From Aerococcus sp. Group 1 (GTDB taxonomy: Bacteria; Bacillota; Bacilli; Lactobacillales; Aerococcaceae): DNA of 64,000 nucleotides. Under the pieces are notes generated by a model. It worked only from the letters and a program-made list of their open reading frames with translations, was not told the DNA's origin and made no database searches. Shown here piece by piece: positions 47,852 through 57,818 of the stretch; position 1 is the first letter of the stretch; each line of letters starts with the position of its first letter. The DNA lies in contig NC_015278.1 in NCBI RefSeq assembly GCF_000193205.1, forward strand, positions 1,240,001 through 1,304,000, read 5' to 3'. Position numbers and translations under genes: made by a program.

Positions 47852-47915
47852 AGAACAAGCGATATTGATTCAATTCCAATAAACAAGCTAATTAATACTA
47901 GAAAAGGAGAATTTT

Positions 47916-48143
47916 ATGATATTTAAGGTGACTTATCAAGAAAAAGCTAACGAAGCACCTGTTCGTGAAAAAACTCAAGCACTCTATATCGAGTCCGATA
48001 GCATTATCGATGTACGCCAACAATTACGAGAAAATACCCCTTATCTCGTTGAACACATCCAAGCATTAGATGAAGCCCATCTGGCTTATGAACAAAAAGC
48101 CCAGATTTTCATCTTACGGAGTTTGATAAATAATGAGTTTTGA
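47916..48143 (+). CDS. rpoY: RNA polymerase epsilon subunit
   Basis: 75 residues. It begins MIFKVTYQE and ends FILRSLINNEF, the layout of the small Firmicutes RpoY (DUF1447) that binds RNA polymerase and resembles phage Gp2-type inhibitors. It sits directly before rnjA, as in Bacillus subtilis, and its last 11 bases overlap that gene, so the two are coupled. AAGGAG precedes the ATG. Confidence 0.95.
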   Translation: MIFKVTYQEKANEAPVREKTQALYIESDSIIDVRQQLRENTPYLVEHIQALDEAHLAYEQKAQIFILRSLINNEF

Positions 48144-49806
48144 AGTAAAAGATAATGAAGTTTATGTCTTTGCCATTGGCGGTCTTGGCGAAATTGGGAA
48201 GAATATGTACGTGGTCCAATACCAAGACGAAATCATTATTATGGATAATGGGGTTAAATTTCCTGACGATGAATTACTTGGCATCGATTATGTAATTTCA
48301 GACTATAGCTACCTCATTGAGAATAAAGATAAGGTAAAAGGAATCTTTGTTTCCCATGGCCACGAAGACCATATTGGTGGAATTCCTTGGTTATTAAAAC
48401 AAGTGAATTTTCCTATTTATGCTGATCAATTAGCACTGGCTTTAATTCGAGGTAAATTAGAAGAACATGGTTTATTAGGTGATGCGATTTTACATGAAAT
48501 CGATGACGAATCTGTCATTAATTTTGATAAAACATCCGTTTCATTCTTCACAGTAAACCACTCAATTCCTGGCGCCAAGGGAATTTTAGTTAAGACTCCC
48601 GTTGGAGCAGTTGCTTTCACAGGAGACTATAAATTCGATTTTACTCCAATTGGTAAGCATGCAGACTTGCACAAAATGGCTCGCATCGGTGATGAGGGGC
48701 TCTTACTCTTATTAGCTGATTCAACCAACTCTGAAGTTCCTGGTTGGACCATGTCTGAACACTATGTGTCCAATTCATTGAAAGATATTATGACGCCAAT
48801 CGAAGGCAGAATCATTTTTGCTTCCTTTGCTTCTAATATCTCCAGGTTAAGTGAAGCCATAGAAATAGCAGTCAACACTGGCAGAAAAATCGCTGTTTTT
48901 GGACGCTCAATGGAGAACGCCTTCCGCAATGCCCAAGAAATTGGCTATTTTAATATTCCAGAAGGTACCTTCATTGAGTCAAAAGAAATTAACGACTATC
49001 CGGATAACGAGATCATGATTATGTGTACAGGGTCTCAGGGAGAACCACTAGCTGCCCTAAGTCGGATTGCTAATGGCACCCACCGTCAAGTGACCTTACA
49101 CCCAACAGATACCGTCGTATTTTCTTCTTCCCCAATACCTGGTAACTTATCCAGTGTCAATAACCTGATTAATAAGTTACTCGAATCTGGAGCTGAGGTG
49201 GTTCACGGCAAGATTAATAATGTCCACACTTCGGGACACGCTAGTCAAGAACAACAAAAGTTATTACTTCGCTTAATGAAGCCAAAATTCTTTATGCCTG
49301 TTCATGGGGAGTACCGCATGCTGTGTGTTCATGGTGAAACCGCCCAAGCTGTTGGTGTACCTGAAAAAAACGTCATCATCCATGATAATGGACAAGTTGC
49401 TGCCCTAACCCAAGACTCCTGGCGAGAAGCTGGTAAGGTACCTGCTGATGCTGTCTATGTTGATGGTAAAGGGATCGGTGATATCGGTAATATTGTTCTC
49501 CGTGACCGGCATAATCTTTCCGAGGATGGTATCGTTATCGTTGTCGTTACCGTTAACTTTGAAAATAACGAATTAGTTGCAGGTCCTGACATTGTCTCAC
49601 GTGGATTTATTTATATGCGTGAATCTGGCGACTTAATTAAAGATGCCCAAAAGGTTGTTCAAACGACGGTTATTGGTCATCTCAACTCAGGAAAGGAAGT
49701 CAATGAGAAGATACTCCGTGATAGTATTCAAAATGCTCTCTATCCTTTCCTACACAAACGTACCAAACGTAATCCAATGATTCTACCTGTTATCATGCCG
49801 GTTTAA
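48133..49806 (+). CDS. rnjA: Ribonuclease J1
   Basis: 557 residues. It is the 5'-to-3' exonuclease and endonuclease of mRNA decay and rRNA maturation in Firmicutes. The metallo-beta-lactamase zinc motif HGHEDHIGG starts at residue 75, with the His of NHSIPG and the Asp of GDYKFDFTP following. The beta-CASP part has STNSEVPGWT, and the C-terminal HTSGHAS and MPVHGEYRML motifs are typical of RNase J. The start overlaps the end of rpoY. A strong terminator follows. Confidence 0.97.
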   Translation: MSFEVKDNEVYVFAIGGLGEIGKNMYVVQYQDEIIIMDNGVKFPDDELLGIDYVISDYSYLIENKDKVKGIFVSHGHEDHIGGIPWLLKQVNFPIYADQLALALIRGKLEEHGLLGDAILHEIDDESVINFDKTSVSFFTVNHSIPGAKGILVKTPVGAVAFTGDYKFDFTPIGKHADLHKMARIGDEGLLLLLADSTNSEVPGWTMSEHYVSNSLKDIMTPIEGRIIFASFASNISRLSEAIEIAVNTGRKIAVFGRSMENAFRNAQEIGYFNIPEGTFIESKEINDYPDNEIMIMCTGSQGEPLAALSRIANGTHRQVTLHPTDTVVFSSSPIPGNLSSVNNLINKLLESGAEVVHGKINNVHTSGHASQEQQKLLLRLMKPKFFMPVHGEYRMLCVHGETAQAVGVPEKNVIIHDNGQVAALTQDSWREAGKVPADAVYVDGKGIGDIGNIVLRDRHNLSEDGIVIVVVTVNFENNELVAGPDIVSRGFIYMRESGDLIKDAQKVVQTTVIGHLNSGKEVNEKILRDSIQNALYPFLHKRTKRNPMILPVIMPV

Positions 49807-49820
49807 GCCAATGAGCAAGT

Positions 49821-49875
49821 AAAAAAGGAGCAACTTCAGTGAAAGATTATTCACTGAAGTTGCTCCTTTTCTTTT
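49821..49875. terminator. Strong bidirectional terminator
   Basis: AAAAGGAGCAACTTCAGTGA pairs over its full length with TCACTGAAGTTGCTCCTTTT around AAGATTAT. It lies between convergent rnjA and the epuA-like gene. Confidence 0.93.
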
Positions 49876-49880
49876 AGTTT

Positions 49881-50066
49881 TTATTGAAAGAAAGCGTATA
49901 AATGGTTCCAAACATTTTGGTTAAAGACGTTAAATAGCTGGTGGTCACTACTAATACCATAACCCAGTAATAATCCAATTAAAAATAAGAGGACCATCCC
50001 TAAAAGGCAAATAAGTAACCACTTAAAAAGGTTTTTAAATCGACTAACTAAAAGCTCCTTATTCAT
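49881..50066 (-). CDS. epuA: EpuA-like small membrane protein
   Basis: 61 residues: a short basic N-terminus, one strong membrane segment (about 16-36) and an aromatic outer tail. Its position directly after murA, with a four-base ATGA overlap, is that of streptococcal epuA (PF11772, often misnamed as an RNA polymerase beta subunit). The function is unknown; coupling to murA suggests an envelope role. The call rests on context, size and hydropathy. Confidence 0.75.
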   Translation of the reverse strand: MNKELLVSRFKNLFKWLLICLLGMVLLFLIGLLLGYGISSDHQLFNVFNQNVWNHLYAFFQ

Positions 50067-51376
50067 GATCCAACCTCATCTAAGCGGCTTTCAATTTCTT
50101 CCTGACTATATTTTTCAAGATCAAGCCGAATAACCTTAGCACCCAAGGCTTGCAATTTTTTGTCAAAATTAGCGTAGCCACGGTCGAGATACTCTAGTTT
50201 ACTTACTTTAGTAATGCCTTCTGCCACTAAACCAGCAATAATAAGAGCTGCTGCTGCACGTAAATCTGTTGCCACAACTGCTGCCCCCTGTAAGTGGTTA
50301 GGGCCATCAATCGTTGCAGTATCACTAGTAATATTAAAAGAAACGTTCATCCGTCTTAATTCTTCTAAGTGCATAAAACGATTTTCAAAAACAGTCTCTT
50401 CTAATTTTGAACTTCCATGGGCAATGGCTTGGGCAATGCTGAATTGGGCCTGCATATCTGTTGGAAAACCGGGATAAGGCATGGTTTTTATATTTGTGGC
50501 CTTTAATTCATTCGGGCCGATAACCCGTATTCCTTCCATTTCTTCTTCAATTTGAACACCCATTTCCTTTAATTTAGAAATTAAAGGGAGATTGTGTTCT
50601 GCTACCGCGTCTTTAACCAGGACATTGCCCCCAGTGACTGCTGCAGCCACCATAAATGTCCCAGCTTCAATACGATCATGGATAACGGCATGCTGGGTAC
50701 CATGCAAGGATTCCACGCCGCGGATCCGAATAATATCGGTACCAGCACCAGAAATCCTTGCCCCCATACGGTTGAGGAAATTAGCCAAATCAACAATTTC
50801 AGGTTCCTTAGCAACATTTTCTAAAATGGTGTCCCCTTTGGCTAAAGTTGCCGCCATCATAATATTTTCAGTTGCTCCTACACTAGGAAAGTCCAGATAA
50901 ATATCGGTCCCGACTAATTCATCACAACGAGCCTCAATATAACCATTTTCGGTCGTCACCTTAGCTCCCAGGGCCTCAAAGCCCTTAATGTGTAAGTCAA
51001 TGGGCCGTGAGCCAATAGCACAACCGCCTGGCATGGCCACTTTGACACAACCTAAGCGAGCTAATAAAGGTCCCATAACAACGACACTGGCGCGCATCTT
51101 ACTGACAAATTCAAAGGGCGCTTCACTTTGGATAACTCCACTAGCATCCACTGTTATCACTCCAGCTGCTTCATCAAAGTCCACTTGAGCATCAAGGTAA
51201 TCTAAAACCTTATTCATCAAATAGACATCAGAAAATAAAGGGCAATTTTCAATAACACTTTTTCCTTCTTCAGCTAATAATGTTGCAGCCAAAATAGGAA
51301 GCACCGTGTTTTTGGCTCCATCGACTTGTACAGTTCCTTCTAAGCGCTGACCGCCTTTAACGACCATCGTTTCCAT
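50063..51376 (-). CDS. murA: UDP-N-acetylglucosamine 1-carboxyvinyltransferase
   Basis: 437 residues. It transfers enolpyruvate to UDP-GlcNAc, the first committed step of peptidoglycan synthesis. Lys22-Asn23 in DGAKNT and the nucleophilic Cys119 in [11 protein letters not shown] are present; Cys at this place means normal fosfomycin sensitivity at the target. Firmicutes often have two MurA paralogues, and only this one is in the window. It overlaps epuA by four bases. Confidence 0.96.
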   Translation of the reverse strand: METMVVKGGQRLEGTVQVDGAKNTVLPILAATLLAEEGKSVIENCPLFSDVYLMNKVLDYLDAQVDFDEAAGVITVDASGVIQSEAPFEFVSKMRASVVVMGPLLARLGCVKVAMPGGCAIGSRPIDLHIKGFEALGAKVTTENGYIEARCDELVGTDIYLDFPSVGATENIMMAATLAKGDTILENVAKEPEIVDLANFLNRMGARISGAGTDIIRIRGVESLHGTQHAVIHDRIEAGTFMVAAAVTGGNVLVKDAVAEHNLPLISKLKEMGVQIEEEMEGIRVIGPNELKATNIKTMPYPGFPTDMQAQFSIAQAIAHGSSKLEETVFENRFMHLEELRRMNVSFNITSDTATIDGPNHLQGAAVVATDLRAAAALIIAGLVAEGITKVSKLEYLDRGYANFDKKLQALGAKVIRLDLEKYSQEEIESRLDEVGS

Positions 51377-51430
51377 TTATTTAGACACCATCCATTTTCC
51401 TATGCTTTCTAACGAAACTTTTTCCTTAAA

Positions 51431-52072
51431 TTAAAGGGTACCGAATAAGCGGTCACCAGCGTCCCCTAAACCAGGAACAATATAGCCATCTTCATTGAGC
51501 TTTTCGTCAAGAGCTGCTGTATAAATTTCCACTTCTGGATGAGCTGCTTGTAAAGCTTCTACACCTTCAGGAGCAGCAACCATACATAAGAACTTAATAT
51601 CGGCAGGCGAAACATTGCGTTTCATCAAGGCCTCAATCGCTAGAATAGCTGATCCACCTGTTGCTAACATGGGGTCTACAACAAGTACTTGACGTTCTTC
51701 AATGTCGCTAGGCATTTTAAAGAAATACTCGTGTGGTTCTAGAGTTTCTTCATCACGATACATGCCAATATGGCCTACTTTAGCGGCTGGTGACAAAGAT
51801 AGGATTCCGTCAACCATACCTAAGCCAGCCCGAAGAATAGGAACAATGGCCATTTTTTTACCAGTAATCATTTTTTGTGTCGTTTTTGTAATCGGGGTTT
51901 CGACTTCAACTTCTTTTAATGGCAAGTCACGTGTCGCTTCATAACCAACAAAAACCGTGATTTCATCAACCAATTCACGAAAGTCCTTACTACCTAAGTT
52001 TTTATCGCGTAAAATCGCTAATTTGTGTTGTACTAAGGGGTGGTTAACAATATGTAATCCTTCTTTGTTCAT
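51431..52072 (-). CDS. upp: Uracil phosphoribosyltransferase
   Basis: 213 residues. It salvages uracil to UMP using PRPP. The PRPP-binding loop is [12 protein letters not shown] near residue 131, the uracil-binding end is [17 protein letters not shown] and the front loop is [12 protein letters not shown] near 77. AAGGAG lies six bases before the ATG. It follows glyA in the same direction, as in many Firmicutes, and is a salvage counterpart to the de novo genes at 0-7 kb. Confidence 0.97.
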   Translation of the reverse strand: MNKEGLHIVNHPLVQHKLAILRDKNLGSKDFRELVDEITVFVGYEATRDLPLKEVEVETPITKTTQKMITGKKMAIVPILRAGLGMVDGILSLSPAAKVGHIGMYRDEETLEPHEYFFKMPSDIEERQVLVVDPMLATGGSAILAIEALMKRNVSPADIKFLCMVAAPEGVEALQAAHPEVEIYTAALDEKLNEDGYIVPGLGDAGDRLFGTL

Positions 52073-52107
52073 AAGAAACTCCTTCTTTTTAAATCTATTT
52101 TCCTACT

Positions 52108-53325
52108 TTACTCACTGAGCGGATATTTTTGGGTCAATTGCTTAACTTGTTCCTTAACCTTGGCAATGACTTGATCATTATCAAAATGTTTGACGACTTG
52201 GACAATCAATTGTGCCAGCAAGCGACAATCATCTGCTGTAAAGCCACGTGTCGTTATCGCTGGTGTCCCAATACGAATGCCACTGCATTGGGTTGGCGGC
52301 AAAGTTTCACCCGGAATGGTGTTCTTATTGACCGTGATATGGACTTGACCAAGCTTCTCTTCAACTGCTTTACCAGTTAAGTCAAAGTCACTGACTCTAA
52401 AAGCGATTAAGTGGTTATCCGTTCCACCAGACACCACATGAATACCAGCTTTACTAAATTCGCTAGCCATGGTCTGAGCATTGATCACTACGTTTTCCAT
52501 ATAATCTTTAAAATCAGGATTTAAAGCCTCTTGAAAAGCGACCGCCTTAGCAGCAATAACATGGAGTAAGGGACCACCTTGGTTACCAGGAAAAATTCGG
52601 CTATTAATTTTTTTAGCGTAGTCAGGATTATTGGTTAGAATAATCGCTCCCCGGGGACCTCTCAGGGTTTTATGGGTAGTTGAAGTCACTACATCAGCAT
52701 AGTCAACTGGATTTTCATGGATTCCAGCTGCTACCAAACCAGCAAAATGAGCCATATCGACCATTAAAAGGGCCCCGACTTCATCAGCTATTTGACGAAA
52801 GGCTTTAAAGTCTAACTTTCTAGAGTAAGCAGAATATCCTGCCACAATCATTTTTGGCTTTGCCTCCAAGGCAGTTTGACGAATAGCGGAATAATTCAGT
52901 TGTTCGCTTTTGGGATCGACACCGTAGGAAACAAAATGGTAGCGCCGTCCAGAGAAATTAACTGGAGAACCATGGGTCAAATGACCGCCATCGGTCAGAT
53001 TCATTCCTAAAACCGTGTCTCCTGCTTTTAGGAGGGCATCATAAACGGCCATATTAGCTCCCGAACCAGAATAAGGCTGGACGTTCACAAAGTCTGCCTT
53101 AAATAATTTCTTAGCGCGGTCAATGGCTAATTGTTCAATCTTGTCAACAACCTCACAACCGCCATAGTATCTTTTTCCTGGATAACCTTCTGCATACTTA
53201 TTAGTTAAAATACTCCCTTGTGCGGCTAAAACATCCTTTGATACCCAGTTTTCGCTAGCTATTAACTCGATACCATTTTCTTGGCGTTGTCTTTCTTGAT
53301 CAATTAAGGTAAAAACTTCATCCAT
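52108..53325 (-). CDS. glyA: Serine hydroxymethyltransferase
   Basis: 405 residues. It is the PLP enzyme that converts serine and tetrahydrofolate to glycine and methylene-tetrahydrofolate, the one-carbon source for thymidylate and purines. The internal-aldimine lysine is in [11 protein letters not shown] near residue 225; [15 protein letters not shown] near 45 and the C-terminal [11 protein letters not shown] are also canonical. It lies between tsaC and upp in the same direction. Confidence 0.97.
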   Translation of the reverse strand: MDEVFTLIDQERQRQENGIELIASENWVSKDVLAAQGSILTNKYAEGYPGKRYYGGCEVVDKIEQLAIDRAKKLFKADFVNVQPYSGSGANMAVYDALLKAGDTVLGMNLTDGGHLTHGSPVNFSGRRYHFVSYGVDPKSEQLNYSAIRQTALEAKPKMIVAGYSAYSRKLDFKAFRQIADEVGALLMVDMAHFAGLVAAGIHENPVDYADVVTSTTHKTLRGPRGAIILTNNPDYAKKINSRIFPGNQGGPLLHVIAAKAVAFQEALNPDFKDYMENVVINAQTMASEFSKAGIHVVSGGTDNHLIAFRVSDFDLTGKAVEEKLGQVHITVNKNTIPGETLPPTQCSGIRIGTPAITTRGFTADDCRLLAQLIVQVVKHFDNDQVIAKVKEQVKQLTQKYPLSE

Positions 53326-53402
53326 TTTCTCACTTCTTTTCTTTCAATACAGATCGTATCTGTTGATACTAAGTCGATTTTACCATAGATCGTGATAGAT
53401 GT

Positions 53403-54433
53403 TTACGATTCTATCTTTTTACTGGCAGCTTTTAGTAAACGATTACGATAGGCGGTATTAGCCTCTGTATCAGCTAATAATTCAACATAGAGTTTTTTAT
53501 TTGATCATTATCATCAAAGGCCCGTAAACCCGCAAATAAAAGATGAGTAGCTGTTGCTTCATTAGTCCCTAAACTAAAAGTAGGCAGACCAGCATCTAAG
53601 TGACTCAAGACTTCATCGCTAGCGATCACCGCACATTCAGGAGAAAATCCCTGCTTAGAATCAATAAGTTCAAGGAGCTTGGCATGGCTGATGGCAATCA
53701 CCTCTTGGTGGGGGCTATAGTGGCGATATTTCATCCCTGGTGCCTTGGGATGTTCCTTAGAATCTTCAGCAATTTGCTGGGTGGCATCGATAATTCTTTG
53801 ATTCGGTAAGGCATTCCGTAAGTCTTTTAAGGTGATCGCACCTGGTCTTAAAATAGCCAATTCTTCTGGATTACTAATATCTAACACCGTCGATTCAACC
53901 CCAATATAGGTAGGTTGACTATCTAATACTCCCGCGATTTTACCATCAAAATCATGTAAAACATGGTCAACCGTCGTTGGACTCGGTTTACCTGATAAAT
54001 TGGCAGATGGTCCCACAATCGGAAAACCTGTTTCTCTAATGACTGCTAAGGTAAAATCGTGGTCGGGCATCCGAATGCCCACTGTCTTTAACCCCCCGGT
54101 AACGGTTGGGCCAAAAATTCCAACCTTAGTCGGAACAATCAAGGTCAGGGGCCCCGGCCAGAATTGATCAGTCAGTTTTTTAGCAATTGCAGCTTGAGCT
54201 TCATTGGCTATATTGGAATAACGAAACAAATCCTCTTTACGGCAAACATGAACAATCAGGGGATTATCACTAGGACGCCCCTTAGCCTGATAAACAGAAG
54301 CAACTGCCCTTTCGTTATTCGCAATCGCTCCTAAACCAAAGACAGTTTCCGTAGGGAAGGCAACCAATTGGCCTTGTTTTAAATATTCTGCTGCCTGAGC
54401 AGTCTGTTCAAATGTAAAGCGCTTGGTAATCAT
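53403..54433 (-). CDS. tsaC: Threonylcarbamoyl-AMP synthase, TsaC/Sua5 type (apparent frameshift)
   Basis: Makes threonylcarbamoyl-AMP for the t6A modification of tRNA. The YrdC domain has GQLVAFPTETVFGLG near 23 and AKGRPSDNPLIVHV near 50; after about residue 205 comes the extra Sua5 domain (APGMKYRHYSPHQEV). The frame ends early at 53474; one extra A in the run 53493-53498 extends it through IKKLYVELLADTEANTAYRNRLL to a stop at 53403, giving 343 residues with the normal family ending. The start at 54433 has AAGGAT upstream and abuts the prmC stop. Confidence 0.9.
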
Positions 54434-54434
54434 T

Positions 54435-55313
54435 TTATTTATCCTTCTTCCATTGCACATAGATTATTCGATCAATACCATTATAGTCTTTAATCGATTT
54501 CACTTCAGCCTTAGGATTTGACTTTTTAAAGAGACTGATAATCTTAGCGGCTTGGTGACTTCCACATTCCATTAATAGTGTACCGTCAGCCTTCATAAAG
54601 GACTGGATGCGGCGGGCGAATTGCTTATAGTAATAATAACCATCGTCTTTGGCAAAGAGAGCTAGCTTTGGCTCATACATTAAGACGTCCTCCCCCATTT
54701 CACCGATTTCATTTTCACTGATATAGGGCGGATTAGAAATAATCAGATCAAATTTTCGCTGAGCTACTGCATCCAGCATATCGCCCTTGATCCATTCAAT
54801 AGTGACTTGGTGAAAATAGGCATTTTCCTTAGCAACTGCTAGGGCATCTGAAGAGATGTCAACAGCTGTCAGTTTCAAATCAGGCAATTCTTTAGCTAAG
54901 GTCACCGCAATTGCCCCTGAACCTGTCCCTAGATCTAAGACATCGGCTTGCTTTTCTAACTGGCCGCTTTTTCTTAAAGTATGAACACAATCAATCAAAC
55001 GCTCCGTATCAAAGCGAGGGATCAAAGTAGCTGCATTCACGCGAAAACGATAGCCATAAAACCATGCCTCCCCTAGTAAGTACTGGTAAGGCATATCCTC
55101 ATTAACGATTTTTTCTAACATTTCCTGGTAGTTTTTCAAAGTCACTGAATCCATTTGCTCTCGCTGCCTACGATACCAAGTCGTTACATCCCAATCCATC
55201 ATGCCTAATAAAAGGTGATAGGCAATTGCTGGGTCCTTACTGTTTAATTCCAAAAAAGAAGAAGCCCATTGCTGAGCTTCTATAAATCGTAGCTGATTAG
55301 ATGGTAGTTTCAT
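54435..55313 (-). CDS. prmC: Peptide chain release factor glutamine methyltransferase
   Basis: 292 residues. It methylates the Gln of the GGQ motif in RF1 and RF2. An N-terminal helical domain is followed by an AdoMet-binding fold with [13 protein letters not shown] near 120 and the glutamine-binding NPPYIS near 195. It overlaps the 3' end of prfA, its substrate gene, by 17 bases, which suggests coupled production. RBS AGAGGAA lies inside prfA. Confidence 0.95.
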   Translation of the reverse strand: MKLPSNQLRFIEAQQWASSFLELNSKDPAIAYHLLLGMMDWDVTTWYRRQREQMDSVTLKNYQEMLEKIVNEDMPYQYLLGEAWFYGYRFRVNAATLIPRFDTERLIDCVHTLRKSGQLEKQADVLDLGTGSGAIAVTLAKELPDLKLTAVDISSDALAVAKENAYFHQVTIEWIKGDMLDAVAQRKFDLIISNPPYISENEIGEMGEDVLMYEPKLALFAKDDGYYYYKQFARRIQSFMKADGTLLMECGSHQAAKIISLFKKSNPKAEVKSIKDYNGIDRIIYVQWKKDK

Positions 55314-56379
55314 TGAGTTCCTCTAATTTTTGCGCTTGATCAGCAAGAATCAGGGCATCGATTATTTCATCTAATTCTCCGCCCATAATGCGATCTAATT
55401 TTTGTAAAGTTAGGTTAATACGGTGGTCAGTTACCCGGTTTTGTGGGTAATTATAGGTTCGGATTCTCTCAGACCGGTCCCCTGTTCCTACTAAGTTCTT
55501 TCTTTTTTCGTCATATTCATCTTGTTCTTGTGATTGATAGTAGTCATAGACCCGTGACCGCAAGATAAGCATCGCTTTTTCCCGGTTTTGTTGTTGGGAA
55601 CGTTGGTCCTGCATAGCTACTTGAATGCCAGTAGGAATATGGGTCATCCGTACCGCTGAACTGGTCTTGTTAACGTGTTGCCCACCAGCACCGGAAGCGC
55701 GATAGATATCGGTTCTAATGTCCTTCTCATCAATTTCAAAGTCTAAATCTTCCAATTCAGGCATAACACCAACCGTAGCTGTTGAGGTATGAACCCGACC
55801 TTGGGATTCCGTTTTAGGCACCCGTTGCACCCGGTGAGCACCACTTTCATATTTTAATTTTGAATAGACTTTATCCCCTGAAATTTGAAGAATAATTTCT
55901 TTATAGCCCCCTAAGTCATTGGATGAGGCGTCTGCGACTTCAACATGCCAGCCTTGGGACTCTGCATAGCGAGAATACATTTCAAAGAGGTCAGCTGCGA
56001 ATAATTGGGCTTCATCCCCACCAGCTGCCCCACGGATTTCCATAATAATGTTCTTGTCATCATTAGGATCACTAGGCAACATTAAAACCTTAATTTCTTC
56101 TTCTAAATCGTCACGCTCAGCTTTTAATTGATCGAGTTCACTCTTAGCCAGCTCTAACATGTCCTCTTCGGATGTCTCTTTAATCAGCTCTTCAGTATCC
56201 TCGATGCCTGAAACAACTTCCTTATAGTGCTTAAAAGTACCTACTTTAGGACGTAGATCAGCTTCTTCCTTAGCTAAGTCTCGGAAGCGTTTATGGTCAT
56301 TAATCACATCTGGATCACTTAAAAGCTCAGCAAGCTCTTGATAACGAGCGATAAAAGTATCTAATTGCTCTTCTAACAT
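55297..56379 (-). CDS. prfA: Peptide chain release factor 1
   Basis: 360 residues. It reads UAA and UAG stop codons. The stop-codon recognition region ([19 protein letters not shown]) and the catalytic GGQ loop ([13 protein letters not shown] near 235) are intact, and the length is full. It lies 15 bases after tdk, with the order tdk-prfA-prmC-tsaC conserved in Firmicutes. GGAAGG precedes the ATG. Confidence 0.97.
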   Translation of the reverse strand: MLEEQLDTFIARYQELAELLSDPDVINDHKRFRDLAKEEADLRPKVGTFKHYKEVVSGIEDTEELIKETSEEDMLELAKSELDQLKAERDDLEEEIKVLMLPSDPNDDKNIIMEIRGAAGGDEAQLFAADLFEMYSRYAESQGWHVEVADASSNDLGGYKEIILQISGDKVYSKLKYESGAHRVQRVPKTESQGRVHTSTATVGVMPELEDLDFEIDEKDIRTDIYRASGAGGQHVNKTSSAVRMTHIPTGIQVAMQDQRSQQQNREKAMLILRSRVYDYYQSQEQDEYDEKRKNLVGTGDRSERIRTYNYPQNRVTDHRINLTLQKLDRIMGGELDEIIDALILADQAQKLEELNETTI

Positions 56380-56394
56380 CTAATCAACCTTCCC

Positions 56395-57015
56395 TTATTG
56401 GCATAGCGATGCACGGTGAACTGCGATTTTCCCATCTTCTAATGGGGGGTGGTTATAATGTTTACGACATACTGGATAATAAGATTCATTACCACCAATT
56501 TGAATTTGTTCACCAGTATATACCGGTTTGTCATTATGAATTCGTAAGTTCATTGTTGCTTTTTTAGCACAGAACCAACAAATTGTTTTTACTTCTTCTA
56601 TTTTATCAGCCAAAATTAACAAATAGTGGGAGCCTTCAAAAAGTTCATTTTGAAAATCATTTTTGAGGCCAAATGCCATCACTGGTATGTTTAACTGGTC
56701 GACCACTTTAGCCAAATCAAAAATATTCTGCTTACTTAAAAATTGTGCTTCATCAACTAAGACACAGTAGATTTTTTCCTTTTTATTTTCAGATTCAATA
56801 TAAGAAAAAATATCAGTATCAGGATCGATACTATAGGCCTCACGATCTTCTCCTATACGACTCGAAATAACGCCGATGGTCCCTGACCGGTCATCGATCG
56901 CGCTAGTCATTACTTTGACAGGTTTACCTTGCTCTTCATAATTATGGGCAACTTTTAAGATTTCAAAAGATTTTCCACTATTCATTGCCCCGTATCGATA
57001 AAATAACTGTGCCAT
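56395..57015 (-). CDS. tdk: Thymidine kinase
   Basis: 206 residues, type II (TK1-like). P-loop GAMNSGKS is near residue 10, the Asp-Glu of VDEAQFL near 88 is the metal/catalytic motif, and a structural zinc site is made of CWFCAK near 146 and CRKHY near 184. It phosphorylates thymidine for salvage. It is the first gene of the tdk-prfA-prmC-tsaC-glyA-upp block. Confidence 0.97.
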   Translation of the reverse strand: MAQLFYRYGAMNSGKSFEILKVAHNYEEQGKPVKVMTSAIDDRSGTIGVISSRIGEDREAYSIDPDTDIFSYIESENKKEKIYCVLVDEAQFLSKQNIFDLAKVVDQLNIPVMAFGLKNDFQNELFEGSHYLLILADKIEEVKTICWFCAKKATMNLRIHNDKPVYTGEQIQIGGNESYYPVCRKHYNHPPLEDGKIAVHRASLCQ

Positions 57016-57131
57016 TGATTTTATACCTCACTATTCTCAATTATTTATAATAACTTTAGTCAAGTCAATAGTCAACAAACAGCTAAACTTTAAAAGCTAA
57101 AACGTATGGCCACTGAAGCTGTTTTTACTCA

Positions 57132-57165
57132 TAAAAAAACTGGCAGATTCATTCATCCGCCAGTA
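57132..57165 (-). terminator. Terminator of murT-gatD
   Basis: Minus strand: ACTGGC and GCCAGT arms followed by seven T, just after the gatD stop. Confidence 0.85.
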
Positions 57166-57170
57166 TCCAC

Positions 57171-57818
57171 CTAATGCGCTTTTTGATCGATGGCCAGATC
57201 AATCAATCTTTCAGCCAAATGGGGATTATTAACTAATAGAGGGCCGTGAAAATAAGAACCAAAGCTATTCTTATAAATAACCCCTTCTACCTGGTCTTCA
57301 TCATTATTCCCATAGCCTTCAATCATCCGCCCCAAAGGCTCTACACCAGAAGCGAGATAGGTCCGACCGGCATGGTTCTCGTAGCCTACATAGTCCTCAT
57401 CAAAACGGTCACAATGCATTTTTGTGGTTCCAACCAGTCGTTCTGGATAGCTCTTAGTATAGAAATCAATGGCTCCAATACCGGGGTACTCTTCCCCATT
57501 AGTGGTCTGATAATAATTTCCCAAAAGTTGGTAGCCCCCACAAATTCCTAACAGCACCTTATTGGCTTCGATATAATCAAGCAAGGCAGCTTTTTTATTT
57601 TGCAAGTCACGGCTCACTACCGATTGCTCATAGTCTTGTCCGCCGCCAAAGAAGATAAAATCATAGCGGTCACTGTCAAAGATGTCATCAATAGAAATAA
57701 TCTCTTTTTCTACCTGAAGTCCCTTTTCCTTGGCAAGGTACTGGAGCATAAGCAGATTCCCATTATCGCCATAGGTATTCATTAAATTGCCATAGAGATG
57801 GCCAATTCTAAAGATCAT
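57171..57818 (-). CDS. gatD: Lipid II isoglutaminyl synthase, glutaminase subunit
   Basis: 215 residues. A CobB/CobQ-like glutamine amidotransferase with nucleophile Cys in GICGGYQLLG near 94 and a late His in FHGPLL near 190. With MurT it amidates the D-Glu of lipid II to D-isoglutamine, needed for efficient crosslinking in Gram-positive cocci. It overlaps murT by four bases (ATGA), the usual arrangement. Confidence 0.95.
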   Translation of the reverse strand: MIFRIGHLYGNLMNTYGDNGNLLMLQYLAKEKGLQVEKEIISIDDIFDSDRYDFIFFGGGQDYEQSVVSRDLQNKKAALLDYIEANKVLLGICGGYQLLGNYYQTTNGEEYPGIGAIDFYTKSYPERLVGTTKMHCDRFDEDYVGYENHAGRTYLASGVEPLGRMIEGYGNNDEDQVEGVIYKNSFGSYFHGPLLVNNPHLAERLIDLAIDQKAH

